Source of the DNA: Schistocephalus solidus
Taxonomy: Eukaryota; Platyhelminthes; Cestoda; Diphyllobothriidea; Diphyllobothriidae
Assembly: GCA_017591395.1 (NCBI GenBank)
Contig: WEDG01007554.1
Coordinates: 1-64,000 of the forward strand
DNA: 64,000 bases
Direction of reading: 5' to 3'
Shown here: positions 23,331 through 35,067 of the stretch, in pieces
Layout: each line of letters starts with the position of its first letter
Numbering within the stretch: the stretch's first letter is position 1
Notes under the pieces: generated by a model
What the model was told of the DNA's origin: nothing
The model's input: the letters and a program-made list of their open reading frames with translations, nothing else
Databases searched by the model: none
Position numbers and translations under genes: made by a program

Positions 23331-26300
23331 AAGTGCTTTTTTGGGAAGCGAAAAATCTGACATGATAAGGCCGTTAAATGGAACTACCCTTTGTGTCCTT
23401 GCGCAGGCCAACCGCCTCCCCTTCCACCCACTGCCCACCGCACACCTCAGAGATTGGCAACAAAGGTCTTATAACCGCGGTACGTTTCCAGATTGTCGGT
23501 CAGTAGCTTAATTCCAGGAAGATGGCTATACAGCCTGACGAAAAATTCGATCATGACCAATGCGACATTCAGCGTACATCGACGGCCAAAGTAGTGCGCT
23601 CATGTAAACGTAATCATATAACGGATAAGCGTCCAATTCCTCATTAGATAATCATATACGGTGCTGCATTCAAGCAAATATGCGCTCGCATAACACACAG
23701 CTAAGGGCCCTCATGTCCGCAGCTTATGGCTGCATCTAATCGTAACAGTATTCAGAGAAGCGCGTGGGCGTGCACAACGAGAACGGGTGGAGCAGCAAAC
23801 ATTGCTACTTTTGCTGAAAAGCATTAACAAATCCGGAGTGCAACGCGCTGGTCCGCCTTTAGTTCAGGGGTTTTCCGAGGCTAGCGAACAGGCAAATACT
23901 AGCATCCCAGAACCAAATCAAGCGGTCTATGCCGGGGAAGATTCGAGTCCACGGTGGCCGCCTGAACGACGTGGGCAGCAATCGATCTGCCTTTTCCTCA
24001 CTAAACAGGACAGCCAAGGGAGGCGCCCATGCACCCGCGGTTGTTTATGCAACCTAGAAACATCAGAGGGAAATAAATCCTAACCGAAAAAATATGTTAC
24101 GACACGTGGGTCTGGCAGTATCTTTAACATATTTAAGGCCACAATGCCACATTTTGACACACCGACGTACAAGTAGAAAACTCCTGATAAGGGAGTAAGG
24201 GGAGAAAAGCAACTATTCTAGGAGCAATTCAAAATACCTAAAAACCTAAAAGCAACCTAAAAACAAGCCATTCCACAAATAAAAGGAAATCAAGAATGGG
24301 CACGTTTTTACACGTAAAAAGTACACACTGATACTATCAAAGGCGTCGGTTCTCAGGGCCAGTTCACAAAATGTCTAAATATGGAATGAAACGACTATTC
24401 CGAAAAATGGAAATGCAGTCTTTAATTTTTTTGAATTGCCTACAACAGAAACACAACATGCAATACTACTAAACATGGAACATATTGGACTGGTTTTACA
24501 CAGCATTACACTGAATTTCGGTTGCGAATCACTAAAATCGCCTCATTCCAAAAAGAGCTTTAACTGGATTAATGTGCATTTTTTTTAATTAGTTACATTG
24601 TCTCGATAAATTCAATTATACGCCCACATATATGTCAACAATACATCACCGTCTATTCTATTTTGAGGAAATGACGCCATCTCGATTTTTTGAGTTATGG
24701 ACGTACTTCCGCTCAAAAAGTTTGAAGCTGTGTTTAAGATGATTGCGTGAGTCTTTCTATAGTATCATAGGCCCAGATTTAATGATACAGTTTCAAAAGT
24801 GCACAAAATGCAGTGGTATGTGTGCGCCCAATAATCGCCATCAGTAGGTTGATAGGACAGAACAGCGAAATAATGCATGGGAGAGATAGTAGAGAAGTTG
24901 ATCGACACTGGGGAGTCCACCGACACGGCAAATCAACGTATTCCTCATTGTAGTATAACTAACGCGCTTGAACCAATCAAGACGCGCTAGGTATCGTGTC
25001 ATTGAAGGCTGTCGACGGTATAACTGGACCCTTCACAGGACTGACGAGCAGACAGCAATTTCTCCTTCTTAATGTTGCCTTTAGGGCACTGAAAGCTATG
25101 TGAGATCCGATGCGTCCTTATTGTAGCCTGGTAGCCTGGTTTGCACGCGTAGACGGGCTGTTTAACTGTCAGTCATTGCTTCCGCGCCCAACTTCGATCG
25201 CAGGATGAAGTTTGTGCGAAGAGGGGGTGAGGTATACTCAGCGTAAGTTTGCTTCACCACAAACAAATGCACGCGCAAGCCCCCACCACTCTGCGTGTGA
25301 CGGCGGTTGGTTTCATCACTTACGACGGCCTAACTGTCGGGGGAACGCAAGAATGGTTCTTAAGAAGGATTGTAGTGAGCTCGGTGGTCCTGTTTCGATA
25401 AAAACATAGATCACCGATAGGCACAAAGAGCAATTAAAGATGCAGTTTGCTTTTCCAAAATATACAGGAAGTATGCGTTCCCGCAAAGCCTAAAAACTCC
25501 TCCTTAAAAGGAAAACACGATGTCTGCTGAGTAGGATTTTCCCAGTTGGTTAGAAAGGTGCTCAAGCAAAAAAATTGTGCGTTACTGGTTTATTACTGGA
25601 CAAGAACCAATACTCTACGCTGGTTAGTATTGCATGCTCACGCGAGTCCTATGTGCAAGCTGAGAGCGTATCAAAATTCCTCGGATAAAGGTTGCACGGG
25701 CTTCGGCGCCTACTGCGTTCTTATTGTGTGAATTTTAGTTACCGGCATGTACAGGAGCGCATCGCCGGTATTTTTCTCAGGCTGCGCTAACGGACTTTTT
25801 CAGATTCTAGGGCCCTGCTGTACTGTCACAGAGCAAATGTGGGTCAATAATTATGTGCTTTGGTTTAAATTTGGGTTGCTCACTGTCAAACCCCTATCAG
25901 AAGATGACTTGTCAAGGCCTTTTGTCTGTTTTTCCGCACACAGTTGAGCGATGCGATTTTAACTTCATCTGAAAGGAGCAGCAGATCTCGAAGCAGGCAG
26001 TTTACAAGAATTTTATTCGGAATGCGATAGTCTGCCTACCGTCAAGAGTTTCTTTTTACCGCTGAGCTCGCTTTCGCAAAGCTGCAACAGAGACGCAGAG
26101 AACTAGAGTTAGATCTGCGTAAAATTCTTGTTAAAATTATGATTCACTGTGAAGCGTTATTCTGCCTATTGCATTTTGTGACGGGCGGTCGTATTGTATG
26201 TATTCACCCACTAGCAAAACCGAAAGAACGATGGGCCAAAATTTTCTATGTTGGACAGTTAAAGCATAGTTTTTTGCCCTCTACTAAGTGGTTTAAATAA

Positions 26301-26460
26301 TAGCTCCGCCAATTTGATTCCACCTACGGTCGGGAATATTCGTCATCGTTTAGAATCTATCTAGTCATCTAAATTTCCAGTCAGCCTGTAGTAATTTCCA
26401 TGTGGGCAGAACTAGAACAGGCAGAAAGAAATTATCGAGAAAAACCAGGAAGACTGGAGT
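23331..26460. other. unassigned stretch with one weak coding candidate
   Basis: A plus-strand open frame of 98 codons at 23,787-24,083 has balanced composition, with a Ser/Glu/Pro-rich middle. It lacks clear splice sites and any domain I recognise, so it is not called as a gene. Open frames at 25,212-25,947 are short and unsupported. The rest shows no repeat or RNA gene that I can recognise. Confidence 0.4.
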
Positions 26461-26463
26461 GGT

Positions 26464-26575
26464 AATTTTTGAGTGGCTGCTCGCGGGGCTCGAGAGTTAG
26501 CCCCAAGGCACAACGGGACGAGTTAGTTCTGTAACTGATCGGTGAGTGCCCATACATCATTATACATATTGAAGT
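26464..26575 (+). repeat. 3' fragment of the tRNA-SINE
   Basis: GGCACAACGGGA (about 26,507-26,518) and GATCGGTGAG (26,539-26,548), followed by a CATCATTATA-like end, match the last third of the full SINE units. The tRNA head is missing, so this is an old 5'-truncated copy, forward orientation. Confidence 0.6.
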
Positions 26576-27780
26576 TCATGCAACCAGAAAGCAGTGTTCA
26601 CATCGAACTGTTTGCAGACCACTGACAACAATTCGCTGACATGAACTTTCATTTCTCAGAAGCGTCAACGGTAGCAGAGTTCGCAATGTCACTTCGGCCA
26701 AACTGATTAAAAGGCAGATTTTCGGCACGAAGACTACGCACTAATTAAAATGGATGATTTAAGATCACAAAGTGAAGCATTCATCTTTGGTGAACCTGTG
26801 ATTTTGAAGAGGCTAGCTTTGAAATTTTCCTTCTTACATCAAGTGTGCGACAGCAATGACTTGCGAAAAAGTAAACGAAGCGGCTACTTGAGATGGAAAC
26901 TCCATGAAGATAGAGTGCGCATGCGAACCCCACAAGACTCACTGAGCGATATTACATTCAATATTATCAAAATTTGTTCTTAACCACCAATAGGTGATTC
27001 AATCGGGCAGAGGGTACTGAGTGGTGTTGAATCAATGTCAAGTTGCAGGCGATGTCAAAAAGAGTTTTAACCAACTATGGACAATTAGCAAACTATTAAT
27101 AAGCTGTAAAAACGTCATCGTTTGAGTATACTCTTTTCCAGGAAACGGATGTGCTTTAACTTAATCCATCCGGAAAGGTCTCGAGCCCTGACATTAAGAT
27201 TCGCCGAATACTAACTTCCACCTATCCTTAACCTCCAAATGCTGAGGATTTCCTGAGGGTTGCCTTTAGGTCAAAGTCAAGCCAAACGGAGACAAACCCA
27301 GTATAGCCGTAGCCATGTCAGAAGATGATTGCCAATAGAATGAAGCTGGCCAAGAATTGTGTGCAAATATCAGAAGCCAAGCCTATCAATTAGCAGTAAA
27401 CAGACGGTGTATGCAGAGGCAAACGTGTTGGACTGTTGGGGCGACGCCTTGAACTGTGAAGCAGTAGTACTGGTGTTTTCCTCTGATGCTTAAATCCCTC
27501 AGTATTGGGCGGGCAAAAACTGACTTAATCCTAGCTCACGCATTATCTGTTAGTGGAAAGATGTTAAGCGACAAAGGACATACTGAAAACCGTAAAGCCT
27601 ACTTTCCCTTTTCCTAGCCTCAGTCCCGACGGTTTGGTTCGAGCTGCGTAGGGCTGGGTACAAAAATTCAAGCAAGGGAGTATCTGCGGGATGAAGGAAA
27701 AATAATTGCTAACCTGACTGAGGTGAGGCAACATACTGGGTAAATCTCTAGTAGATAAAAAGCCGTCTTCGCGTGCCTAC
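26576..27780. other. unassigned stretch
   Basis: A plus-strand open frame at 26,750-26,983 (77 codons) has an unremarkable, mildly basic protein and no splice support. Nothing else was recognised. Confidence 0.4.
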
Positions 27781-27785
27781 ACAGC

Positions 27786-27961
27786 AGAGGGTAGATGCAA
27801 GACGTTACCGGTGGCAGGGCCGAACGCAAGACGCGACCTGCAAGTGCAAGCCCAGTCGCTGCCCAGAGTAACTCGCCCGAACAAGGAGACAAGCGTCCTG
27901 GAAAGGGTGTCAAGCCAAATCCCCGCATAGGAAACAAAACCATTGAATAAAAAATTTCAAA
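27786..27961 (+). CDS. candidate terminal exon of an unidentified plus-strand gene
   Basis: From an ATG at about 27,793 an open frame of some 51 codons ends in TAA near 27,958. Its product is Ser/Pro/Lys/Arg-rich (for example RKTRPASASPVAAQ and RPGKGVKPNPRIGNK), which looks like the disordered tail of a real protein. Just upstream is a possible acceptor (ACAGCAGAGGGTAG). An AATAAA polyadenylation signal overlaps the stop codon. The opposite strand is also open (27,668-27,976) but its composition is less protein-like. If real, it would converge on the 3' end of the minus-strand PAR-3 gene. No function can be assigned. Confidence 0.3.
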
Positions 27962-28102
27962 AGATTTCGAAAGCAATAGGCTCCTGATGGAAAGTAGTCT
28001 TTGAGGCCTGTCAACGTCAGAAACGAAATACTTTAAAAAAGCACACTTACCAAAAGAGACCAGTCGAGAGCTATATTAGGAAAGTGCCATGTTTAATAAC
28101 AG

Positions 28103-28405
28103 GATACTTTGACTAGCTTACAGGCAGGCTACTACCCCTACATATGAACACATATTGGACAACAACAAAATGGAGGAAAGAACCTCAAAATAAGAAGGCT
28201 ATCTCATTCCCATTTGCAAATGAATTAGTTTCCAATGGTAATCCCCAGTCAATTCCTCAAAGGTACGAGTTATGCCGACAGTCTTTCATGGGCAACCAAA
28301 TAGGAATCGAGTACCTTAGTGTACAAAACTTCCATATAATTGTTTTGCCACCCAAAAGTCTAAATTACCATTGTGCTCAAAGGCACTTCTACGCTGCGTT
28401 AGAAG
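28103..28405 (+). CDS. candidate exon, unidentified plus-strand gene
   Basis: A frame open across about 100 codons runs into a strong donor (TTAGAAG before GTAAGTC at 28,406). A plausible acceptor is at 28,109-28,124 (GACTAGCTTACAG). The translated text includes RYELCRQSFMGNQIGIEY and HCAQRHFYAALEG, which resembles no family I can name with confidence. The donor, phase 1, is the same as that of the exon at 29,684-29,884. Those two therefore cannot be joined directly unless the second starts in phase 1, which it does. Treat as speculative. Confidence 0.25.
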
Positions 28406-29683
28406 GTAAGTCTATTGTCCAGGCAATTAGATCTCGTCTAAGATACTGAAACTGAAATTCGAAAAGCGGCAACATTTCCGTCACACGACCGGCACAGGAG
28501 AGGTTCAAGTAGGACTTACCACAAATTGATCAAAAAACGTACAGATTTTGTTTTAGTTTAGCTTGGAGGCCAAGTTCAAACCTAAAAATAACCCCTATAT
28601 ATACATGCATACAGTTAGATAATGAGCTTTAAAGGCGTCTGACACCTGTACAAGTTTTGCAAGCGTCGCAGGCGGAAACCGGTGACATATTTTGAAAATC
28701 CTCAGCAAGAAAGGCTAACTTACTTTTCACTGGCGCTTGCCGAAGTAGAGAAATTGTATGAGCGCTATCCCGCCTCTAGGAACGGGAAAAGCACTCTGCG
28801 AAAGTGACCTTACCCACTAAACTCTGTCCAACTAAAAAGTTTTCAAAAACTACTGCGTCAAAAAGGGGTTGCCGGACCGACATTTTGGCTTCTTATAGAA
28901 TGAAGTAGAGGTGAACTTTAAGACCATCTGTTGGAAGTCCGCGTCTCATCCCGTTCCTTAGCTGGGATTTCTTATGGGCTTCGTGGTCGGTGTTTGGAAG
29001 ATTTTGGTCATGACATACGCGGCATCCACCAAACGATGTGAAATGCTAATCAGATACTCTCAGTATCCTTTCAAAGACACAATAATACCTAGGGAGGAAG
29101 GGGTAGGGAACATAGTATTAAATCCCCTTCTGGATTAACGAGGTCACATTTTGAATGAACAGCAGTTGAGTACTTTATAGGAAAGAAGTAGGAACTAGTC
29201 ACTTCCTATGTTCATTTTTCTAGGACATTGCGCCCTCTCCAAAGCACACGTCTGAAGGTTAGGGAAAGTGAGGTTATAAGAGAACTATCAGAGAGCAGTA
29301 TGCGTGCGTTTTCAGTTGCTCACAAGGTTAAAATCTACATTCTTCGTTTGCCTTCTAAGGCAAATTCGCATAACCCTACGTGCCTATGTAAACAGGGCTA
29401 CTACTTCTCATAGAAGATACGCATGAATCATGTCGCATACTTTTTGGGTGACAGTATTGAACCTGCATATTCATTGTAGGTCACAATAATAATAAGGAAA
29501 CCATCTTAGGATTCAGGAAGAATATTAGTAATACCGTTCCTTGGGACAAAAAGTAAACATGTAACGCTCTCTGAAACTAATATAATTAGTGCGTCTATGC
29601 TATGAAATGTGGTAACATTAAGACCGGCATTGAAAGTTAATGGAGAACATGCACGCTAACTCAGCATTGACTTTTTTTACTAG

Positions 29684-29884
29684 CGCGGCTCGCACAGGTA
29701 ATTGGAACGACTACATTGCAAGAGTTAACCTACGATTATTATCTCCAGTCATACAGTTCACTAACCGTACCTAAGAAAACTTTCCCACTTGAGGCAGTTC
29801 AAAAGGAGTTAGGTCTGTGTTCTTCCGACATTTTGACTCATAGGATTAATTTCTGCTCCTACGTATTGGCGAATGGCAAAGAAG
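29684..29884 (+). CDS. internal exon of an unidentified plus-strand gene (possible SAC3/PCI-type protein)
   Basis: This is the best-formed plus-strand exon. The acceptor is TTGACTTTTTTTACTAG and the donor GAAG before GTAAGTTTTG. Between them, 201 bp are open in one frame (phase 1 in, phase 1 out). The 67-residue product contains TTTLQELTYDYYLQ and FPLEAVQKELGL, the second followed by SSDILTHR. The stretch after the helix-rich part (hydrophobic, then FPLEAVQKELGL) recalls the PCI/winged-helix end of SAC3 or eIF3-type subunits, where a short strand-helix follows a bundle. That is a weak impression from pattern alone. The upstream partner could be 28,103-28,405. No downstream partner was found. 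Confidence 0.45.
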
Positions 29885-30102
29885 GTAAGTTTTGCTATGG
29901 GTTCTAAAAGCCTATGAGTAGGCGCTTAACGGACAGAACGAAGCGAAAGGATGACCAAAGGGCCACGGAAACGAACAGCAACTCAAAACTCAACCGTTAT
30001 GTGAGTCAGACAAGAAAAGAACCCCAAAGAACAGTCTGAGGCTGTGTGCACACGTGCATTTGTAAAAAGGGCTTAACAGTGATTGGTAATCGATCAAAAC
30101 AC

Positions 30103-30173
30103 ATGGCAAAGGCCAGACATCTTTGGTTTAGAGGTGCTGACAGCGGCAACCCCTGAGTAGTTGGGTTTGGAGG
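30103..30173 (-). CDS. PARD3: candidate C-terminal exon of PAR-3
   Basis: On the minus strand an excellent acceptor (CGCGTTTTCTTCCTTCTCAG) opens an exon. Read in phase 1, the phase left by the preceding exon at 31,425-31,622, it gives Ser/Lys/Pro-rich text (SKPNYSGVAAVSTSKPK). A weak donor (GCCAT before GTGTTTTG) would end it after 71 bp in phase 0. Nothing in the sequence is diagnostic of PAR-3, and another frame is open longer (30,006-30,206). The call rests on phase and position only. Confidence 0.3.
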
Positions 30174-30202
30174 CTGAGAAGGAAGAAAACGCGCACGCAC
30201 AC

Positions 30203-30221
30203 ACATATATATATATATATA
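30203..30221. repeat. short (TA)n run
   Basis: Nine TA repeats next to a CACACAC stretch, just upstream of the candidate minus-strand exon. Confidence 0.85.
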
Positions 30222-31424
30222 ATAGATTGCAATAAATACGTATCAAACAGAATAATCTTTTCAGGGGCTAGGAAAATAAAGAACTCACTTAAGTGTTTGA
30301 TAACAGGAAAGACGTATCAAAACAACTACTGTCACAATAATAAACTTATCGACGTAGGACGCGCTAAATAGCAATCAGAGAATGCAGAGCTGGTCAGCTG
30401 CCGGGTGATTTTGAAAGGTTAACTGATTAAAGGATGAGAAAGGCGGTGAACTTTTAGACTGGTGCAACCGCAAGTTACTTAGAATTTAATAACAACATTA
30501 TTTCGGCAATAAATTCATACAGCCATCACATTAACCTTTAGGGTGCACACGTGCTCCTGAAGAATAAGTTTAAACCAGATTATAATCTTCTTAAAGAAAG
30601 ATCGATGGGCGAAAGTAGTACCAGGAATTTAAAGTCACCAGCCCAAACAAAACGAATTTCTGTAGTAGGTAGATTGTTAATACTGAAATTGTGGTGATTT
30701 AGTGAAAAAAAAACTTACAGAGTCGTCCAGGGCTTAGCGAACACACCTCTGCCTCGGACGAAAATAGTGGCGTAATTGGTGTACTATAACGTTAAACTGC
30801 GATGATATTATTAACAAAACGATTTTTGAAAGTAACCATTATCCCGAAAATGTCGGTTTTGCAGTTGGAGGCTTAAAATGTAGAACAGAAAATGTGCTAA
30901 GAAAATTTTTGCATCACTGCAAAAAACTTCGGTGGAGAATATGGTTATATGTGCCATATATAACTCCGAATGGCAATCGACTGAAGACGCTCTAAACAAA
31001 TAATTGTAACTGACGAGTGGCTTAGATAACACCGACGGAAAAGAGCACTGCTAAATATCAATGGGCTAACCGCATTGAAGTTTATTAATTATTGCCAAAG
31101 CTGTGCGCCCACAAAAACATCTCACACAGATTACCAGAAATGTAGTAAAATTTAGTCTACACCTTAGCTATTTTGTCTGAACTTCCAGACCAAAAATATG
31201 GGTCCAACTGAAGTTTAAACCATGGTTAGACAATTTGAGGATCGAATAACTGTTCTCAAACGGAACGGATGGGCCGACTACCACTGTCAGAAAGTTTTAG
31301 TTAATCAAACGCCATAAAGTTTTGGCCATTTCTTGAAAAATGCAGTCTTCTCTTGGCCGGCAAACATTGGTAAAACCAAAAATGTAGGTCACGCGCAGAC
31401 TCAAGCAACCAGGGTTAAACATAC

Positions 31425-31622
31425 CAGAGCCCGCGGGGTGACGTGCATCCGTTCGAAGGATGTCAGGTGAGGAAGCCAATGACCTAGACGGGGCACGAGG
31501 AGGTGTTGAAAGGGGGTCTTTTCTGTGAACCGGCTTGACAGGGCCCGAAGATCGACCCTGTTTAGCCCGGCGTAGTTGACGCACACCACGGACGGATGGC
31601 ATCGTAGAATAGAGTCTTGAAG
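31425..31622 (-). CDS. PARD3: PAR-3 exon: Ser/Pro-rich region after the aPKC site
   Basis: Acceptor GTCCATTAAG at 31,623-31,632 and donor CTCTG before GTATGTTT at 31,424. The 198-bp exon is open from phase 1 to phase 1, and its entry phase equals the exit phase of the exon at 34,125-34,548. It encodes about 66 residues that are basic, then Ser/Pro-rich (RRAKQGRSSGPVKP; APSRSLASSPDIL). In PAR-3 proteins the segment after the aPKC target site is likewise disordered and Ser-rich. No strict motif identifies it. A second frame (minus, 31,401-31,676) is also open, so the assignment depends on phase continuity. Confidence 0.5.
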
Positions 31623-32199
31623 CTTAATGGACAAAGATTTAAAAAACGATGGGGTAGGTTTCCGGATTTTCGGCATTCTGAAAAATATTTAGGCAGGAAA
31701 CATCGCAGTGATTGCAATTTAATAAAAATTTTAATGGGCATAATTGTAAGATAAATTTCGTGGCAAAAAATCATACCGCTAACTCAATAACAGTGACCTT
31801 CTACCGGAAGGTTGCAAGCTTAACATCCAGGTTAAGTTCACATACATTTGTAAGAGGAGAAACAAATGAATGGTGGTTATTTTTGGAAAATACACCCAAG
31901 TACGGCAGCCCCAGAAAGTTCTGACTGGTCGTGTCCAGCTATAATGTAACAGGGTTATATTTAAGTAAATACTCTCAATTAAGGATTTTATTAAACGCTA
32001 ACCGAAATTCTGTAATACGCTTTCGAGCAGGATTACTTAAGTGGGGTTTTACTACTGATTGTCCTACCCGGTAATCCCAAAAATATTTCAAATACGCTAA
32101 GATGCCAGCTTTTGAATGCCTTTGTTTAGGCCTCGTGGTAAAAACGACGGGAAAAAAATACTTATATGGATATCTAACAAAAAGAACATGAGAGCAGGA

Positions 32200-32502
32200 T
32201 GAGCCCGCAAGACAGGTGGCTCTCCGCCAAATTGCTGAGCAATTAGGGTTAGGTTTAAGGTTCGAGCTAGGGTTTACTATAGTTTACTATAGGGTAAGGA
32301 TTAGACTTATGGTAATGGGTGTGTTTATGGTTAATGCCAAGAGCAGTTTTAAGGAAAGTGTTAGGGTGTAGAGTAGGGTTAAGTTTAGGGTTATATCATG
32401 GACGGTGTTAGGACATGGGAATATTCATCCCTCCTGGAATCATGCAAAGAGCCCCCTTTATTACTTGGGCGGAGTCTTCCTATTACCGTGTCCCGTTCAG
32501 AG
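32200..32502. mobile_element. inverted-repeat/telomere-like element, reversed (T3)
   Basis: Bases 32,246-32,397 are a degenerate run of TTAGGG-like hexamers (AATTAGGGTTAGG, GTTAGGGTGTAGAG), the reverse of T1 and T2. The right end (GGGCGGAGTC, TTCCTATTACCGTGTCCC, 32,467-32,496) closely resembles the right end of T1. The left arm (near 32,208-32,232, GACAGGTGG...CTCCGCC) is poorly preserved. The 182-codon open frame that starts at 32,398 begins inside this element and shows no recognisable domain, so I do not call it as a gene. Confidence 0.5.
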
Positions 32503-33059
32503 GACTATACTCGTAATCCTTACCAATATGACTACTCAAGAAGTATGCAATTTTCTATTGCTTTCCGTTTCTCTTATAAATTCAAATATATTTTACAGAA
32601 AACATGCACAAAACATGCTTTTCGGTACTCATTTGCTAGCAAATCACTGCTATACTCGAGGAAAGGGGAGATGTCAGTTTTGAAAAAGTTGAGATTCATT
32701 CAAATAACACCGTATCCCTCCATTTTGTTGATGTCCCTTCGGCGTGCAGGACATAGTATACAGCCGCTGCAAAATGTGGGGGCCCTATTTGATATCTTTT
32801 TTGATGGCCTAGATGAATGCATGATTTTTCTTACATGGAACTATTATAAATCGTATGCCGTAAACTCGAAACCCAAATGCAACGACAGAGCGGGCTCAAA
32901 ATCATTCGGAAAAGAAAACACTTTTAGGCAAGAGCGTAATATGTGACCCAACTCAGTGAATAAAGGATAGGGCAGTGAGAAATACGAAACCTGTATAGTG
33001 GGATTTTTATGGATGGGGCTAAAGGAAGAAAATGAGATCGAGCCAACCGAATCCTAGAC

Positions 33060-33110
33060 CTAGCCATTGTTTTCGTTAGGGTTAGCATGCATTGCAGGGT
33101 TAGTAAGGTC
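33060..33110. repeat. isolated TTAGGG-like fragment
   Basis: GTTAGGGTTAGC near 33,077 and GCAGGGTTAG near 33,096 look like a short relic of the telomere-like core seen in T1-T3, without recognisable arms. Confidence 0.35.
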
Positions 33111-33804
33111 GCACAATAGTTTGTTACCCCAACAATTGTGCGAATTGCGAGATCCGGTAGCTTTACCATACGCCGACCAACATGCACCATATCATTCATA
33201 GCTGACCTGACCTACTTTTATTCGGACCCTTTACGGGAGTAAGAATGAGGTCCGCTCTGCTCGCTCTTTCATTATCAAAGAAAAATGGACGAGTTTTTGA
33301 AATAACTGCGGGTGTCCTAATAGTAGCCGCTTGAAAATTTGCCATTTGACCCCATACTTCGGTCCTCCTACCCCCAACGAAATATTGTGTGACCCTACGA
33401 ACCCAATAATGAATGCTAGCTCTGGCGAGCAAAATGGATAAGCTTAGGGTTACATTGGCGTGTAGAACGGTCGCGTATTCCCTGATTTGAGTAGGATATT
33501 ACGTTGTTGAGCACGAATTTTAAGAAGACGTGATTTGCTACCAAATCACGCATTCGACTAGGCCATTAAAAGAACACCATATAGGGCTCCCAAAATGTTG
33601 CCATGGGTTGGACTATGTTCTGTACTCTAAAAGGAGCATCAGTAAACAGACAAATATGGTGTTATTTGAAAGGATATCGCACGATTTTAAAAAGCCTCAT
33701 AATAACAGACTGTTTTAAAAGTGAAAGCTACAGTTAAGGAGGACGTGGGTTTCTACCAAATGCGTACAAGAACGAATACTTTGAGCACTCATTCCATAAA
33801 CAAT

Positions 33805-33892
33805 CCAAGCCTTAACCCTAAACCGAATCTTCCTGCAATCTACGCAGGTTCACTTGTATACCGGGGGTTCCATTTCTGTGTCCTACCAGAAA
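33805..33892. mobile_element. partial inverted-repeat/telomere-like element (T4)
   Basis: CCTTAACCCTAAACC at about 33,812 is followed by the right-end text GGTTCCATTTCTGTGTCC (33,866-33,883), in the same order as T1 and T2. The left arm was not found. It is an incomplete old copy within a PAR-3 intron. Confidence 0.5.
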
Positions 33893-34124
33893 ATTAAAAC
33901 CTTCAATCAATACTCAGTTCGACCGTTGGGATGTTACATTTGGAAGTTATAAAACAATCAAGAGTGACAATGCATAGATTGCATCACCGCCTGCGTATAC
34001 TCTAGTACTCTTTATGGAATTTCGACCAGTGTCTGTGAGGACAGTATGCTCGAAAACAGGCGAATCCCCAAAAAATGGACATCAGCCAAAAGAAACAAGG
34101 GATAGAACTTTGAGGTGGACTTAC

Positions 34125-34548
34125 TATGCTCGTCAGTGACGCGGAAGGGAAGCACATTTTCATTAAAGAATTTGAAGCTAGTAGCGTCCATGTTGGCATG
34201 TCGCTTCTCGGAAACACTGCGACGACCCATGGCCTCACGGGTAAAGGTCGAGGAACTGCGTTTGGGCGACCGCGGACTGTCGTCAGCGGTTTGTTTGCGT
34301 GACCGGCCACATGGATCCACTGAAGCACTACGGTTTTGCCTCTCTTGTCCGTCAACAGTCCGCCGACTGTCCGATCGTGAAGGCCGTTCATCCCCCGCCT
34401 CGTCAATCTTCACAGTTGCTTTCTTCCTTGGTGTCTTGGAGGTTTCAGGGACTGAAGGACTGTGGAAATGCGTACTCTTTAAGAAATAAGGCACTAAGAA
34501 ACTCGCATCACCAAGGCCGGGGGAGGATTGTTGGGACCCAGTCTCGTA
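34125..34548 (-). CDS. PARD3: PAR-3 exon: aPKC-binding/phosphorylation region (CR3)
   Basis: Acceptor GGATTGACTCAG and donor GAGCATA before GTAAGTCC; 424 bp, phase 0 in and phase 1 out, 141 codons. The early part is Ser/Thr/Pro-rich and the middle strongly basic and acidic (RKKATVKIDEAGDERPSR). Near the end comes GRRSVSEKR, then DATSFKFF. PAR-3/Bazooka proteins carry a matching GR-x-S-[MI]-SEKR...DA-x-x-[LF] block. The serine in that block is the site phosphorylated by atypical PKC, which regulates release of PAR-3 from the PAR complex. The serine is present here, so the regulatory switch seems kept. The start could be one of several nearby AGs. The open frame continues upstream to 34,674 but without protein-like composition. 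Confidence 0.75.
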
Positions 34549-34934
34549 CTGAGTCAATCCAACTTTCGCAAGGAATAAGAGCAAGTATAGCCAGGGAAGT
34601 TTGCGTGGTAGTAAGGGTTTAAGGAAAGGTGTTCCATGGAAGGTTTTGCATGGCCGGCAGTTGGCCTGTCGCAAACGAAAGGGGCCATATCTACTGCGTG
34701 GGTTAGGAGATCAACGATGAAATACACATGACTTTTGTTGTAATGAGGGGGACTTATGTAGCGGTTCCCCAATCTCTCTTTATGCCCATCATGTCTCAAT
34801 AGCGAGAGGGGGTAAGGGAGACGGGCAAGGGCACAGGGGCTGACTTTGAATAGCCGCCCATCCACAGATTTCATCAACTTGGATCCCTCATTGAGAGGAG
34901 CTGTCATAAAGACCACAGCAAGGTGCCCTTGCAT
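34549..34934 (-). other. long minus-strand open frame, not assigned
   Basis: A 126-codon open frame (34,554-34,934) lies between two PAR-3 exons on the same strand. It contains AVVFMTAPLNEGSKLMKSV and YFIVDLLTHAVDMAPF. I cannot match it to PAR-3 or to a transposon family. No donor/acceptor pair fits the neighbouring phases, so it is left as intron sequence or an unrecognised insert. Confidence 0.3.
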
Positions 34935-35067
34935 TCTGAAAGAGGATCCAGTTGTTCCATCATTTAATTACCTTTACTGCCAAAACGTTTAGCTCGTCAT
35001 GGTGGTTAATAAGCCTGTTGGATTTCATACACTAGGGAAGTATGTGCTGTTTCAGCTCCAAACGCAC

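Noticed and set aside
32398..32946. 182-codon plus-strand open frame, one of the longest in the window
   Set aside because: It starts inside the telomere-like element, has aromatic/Ser-rich chance composition, and shows no domain or splice context.
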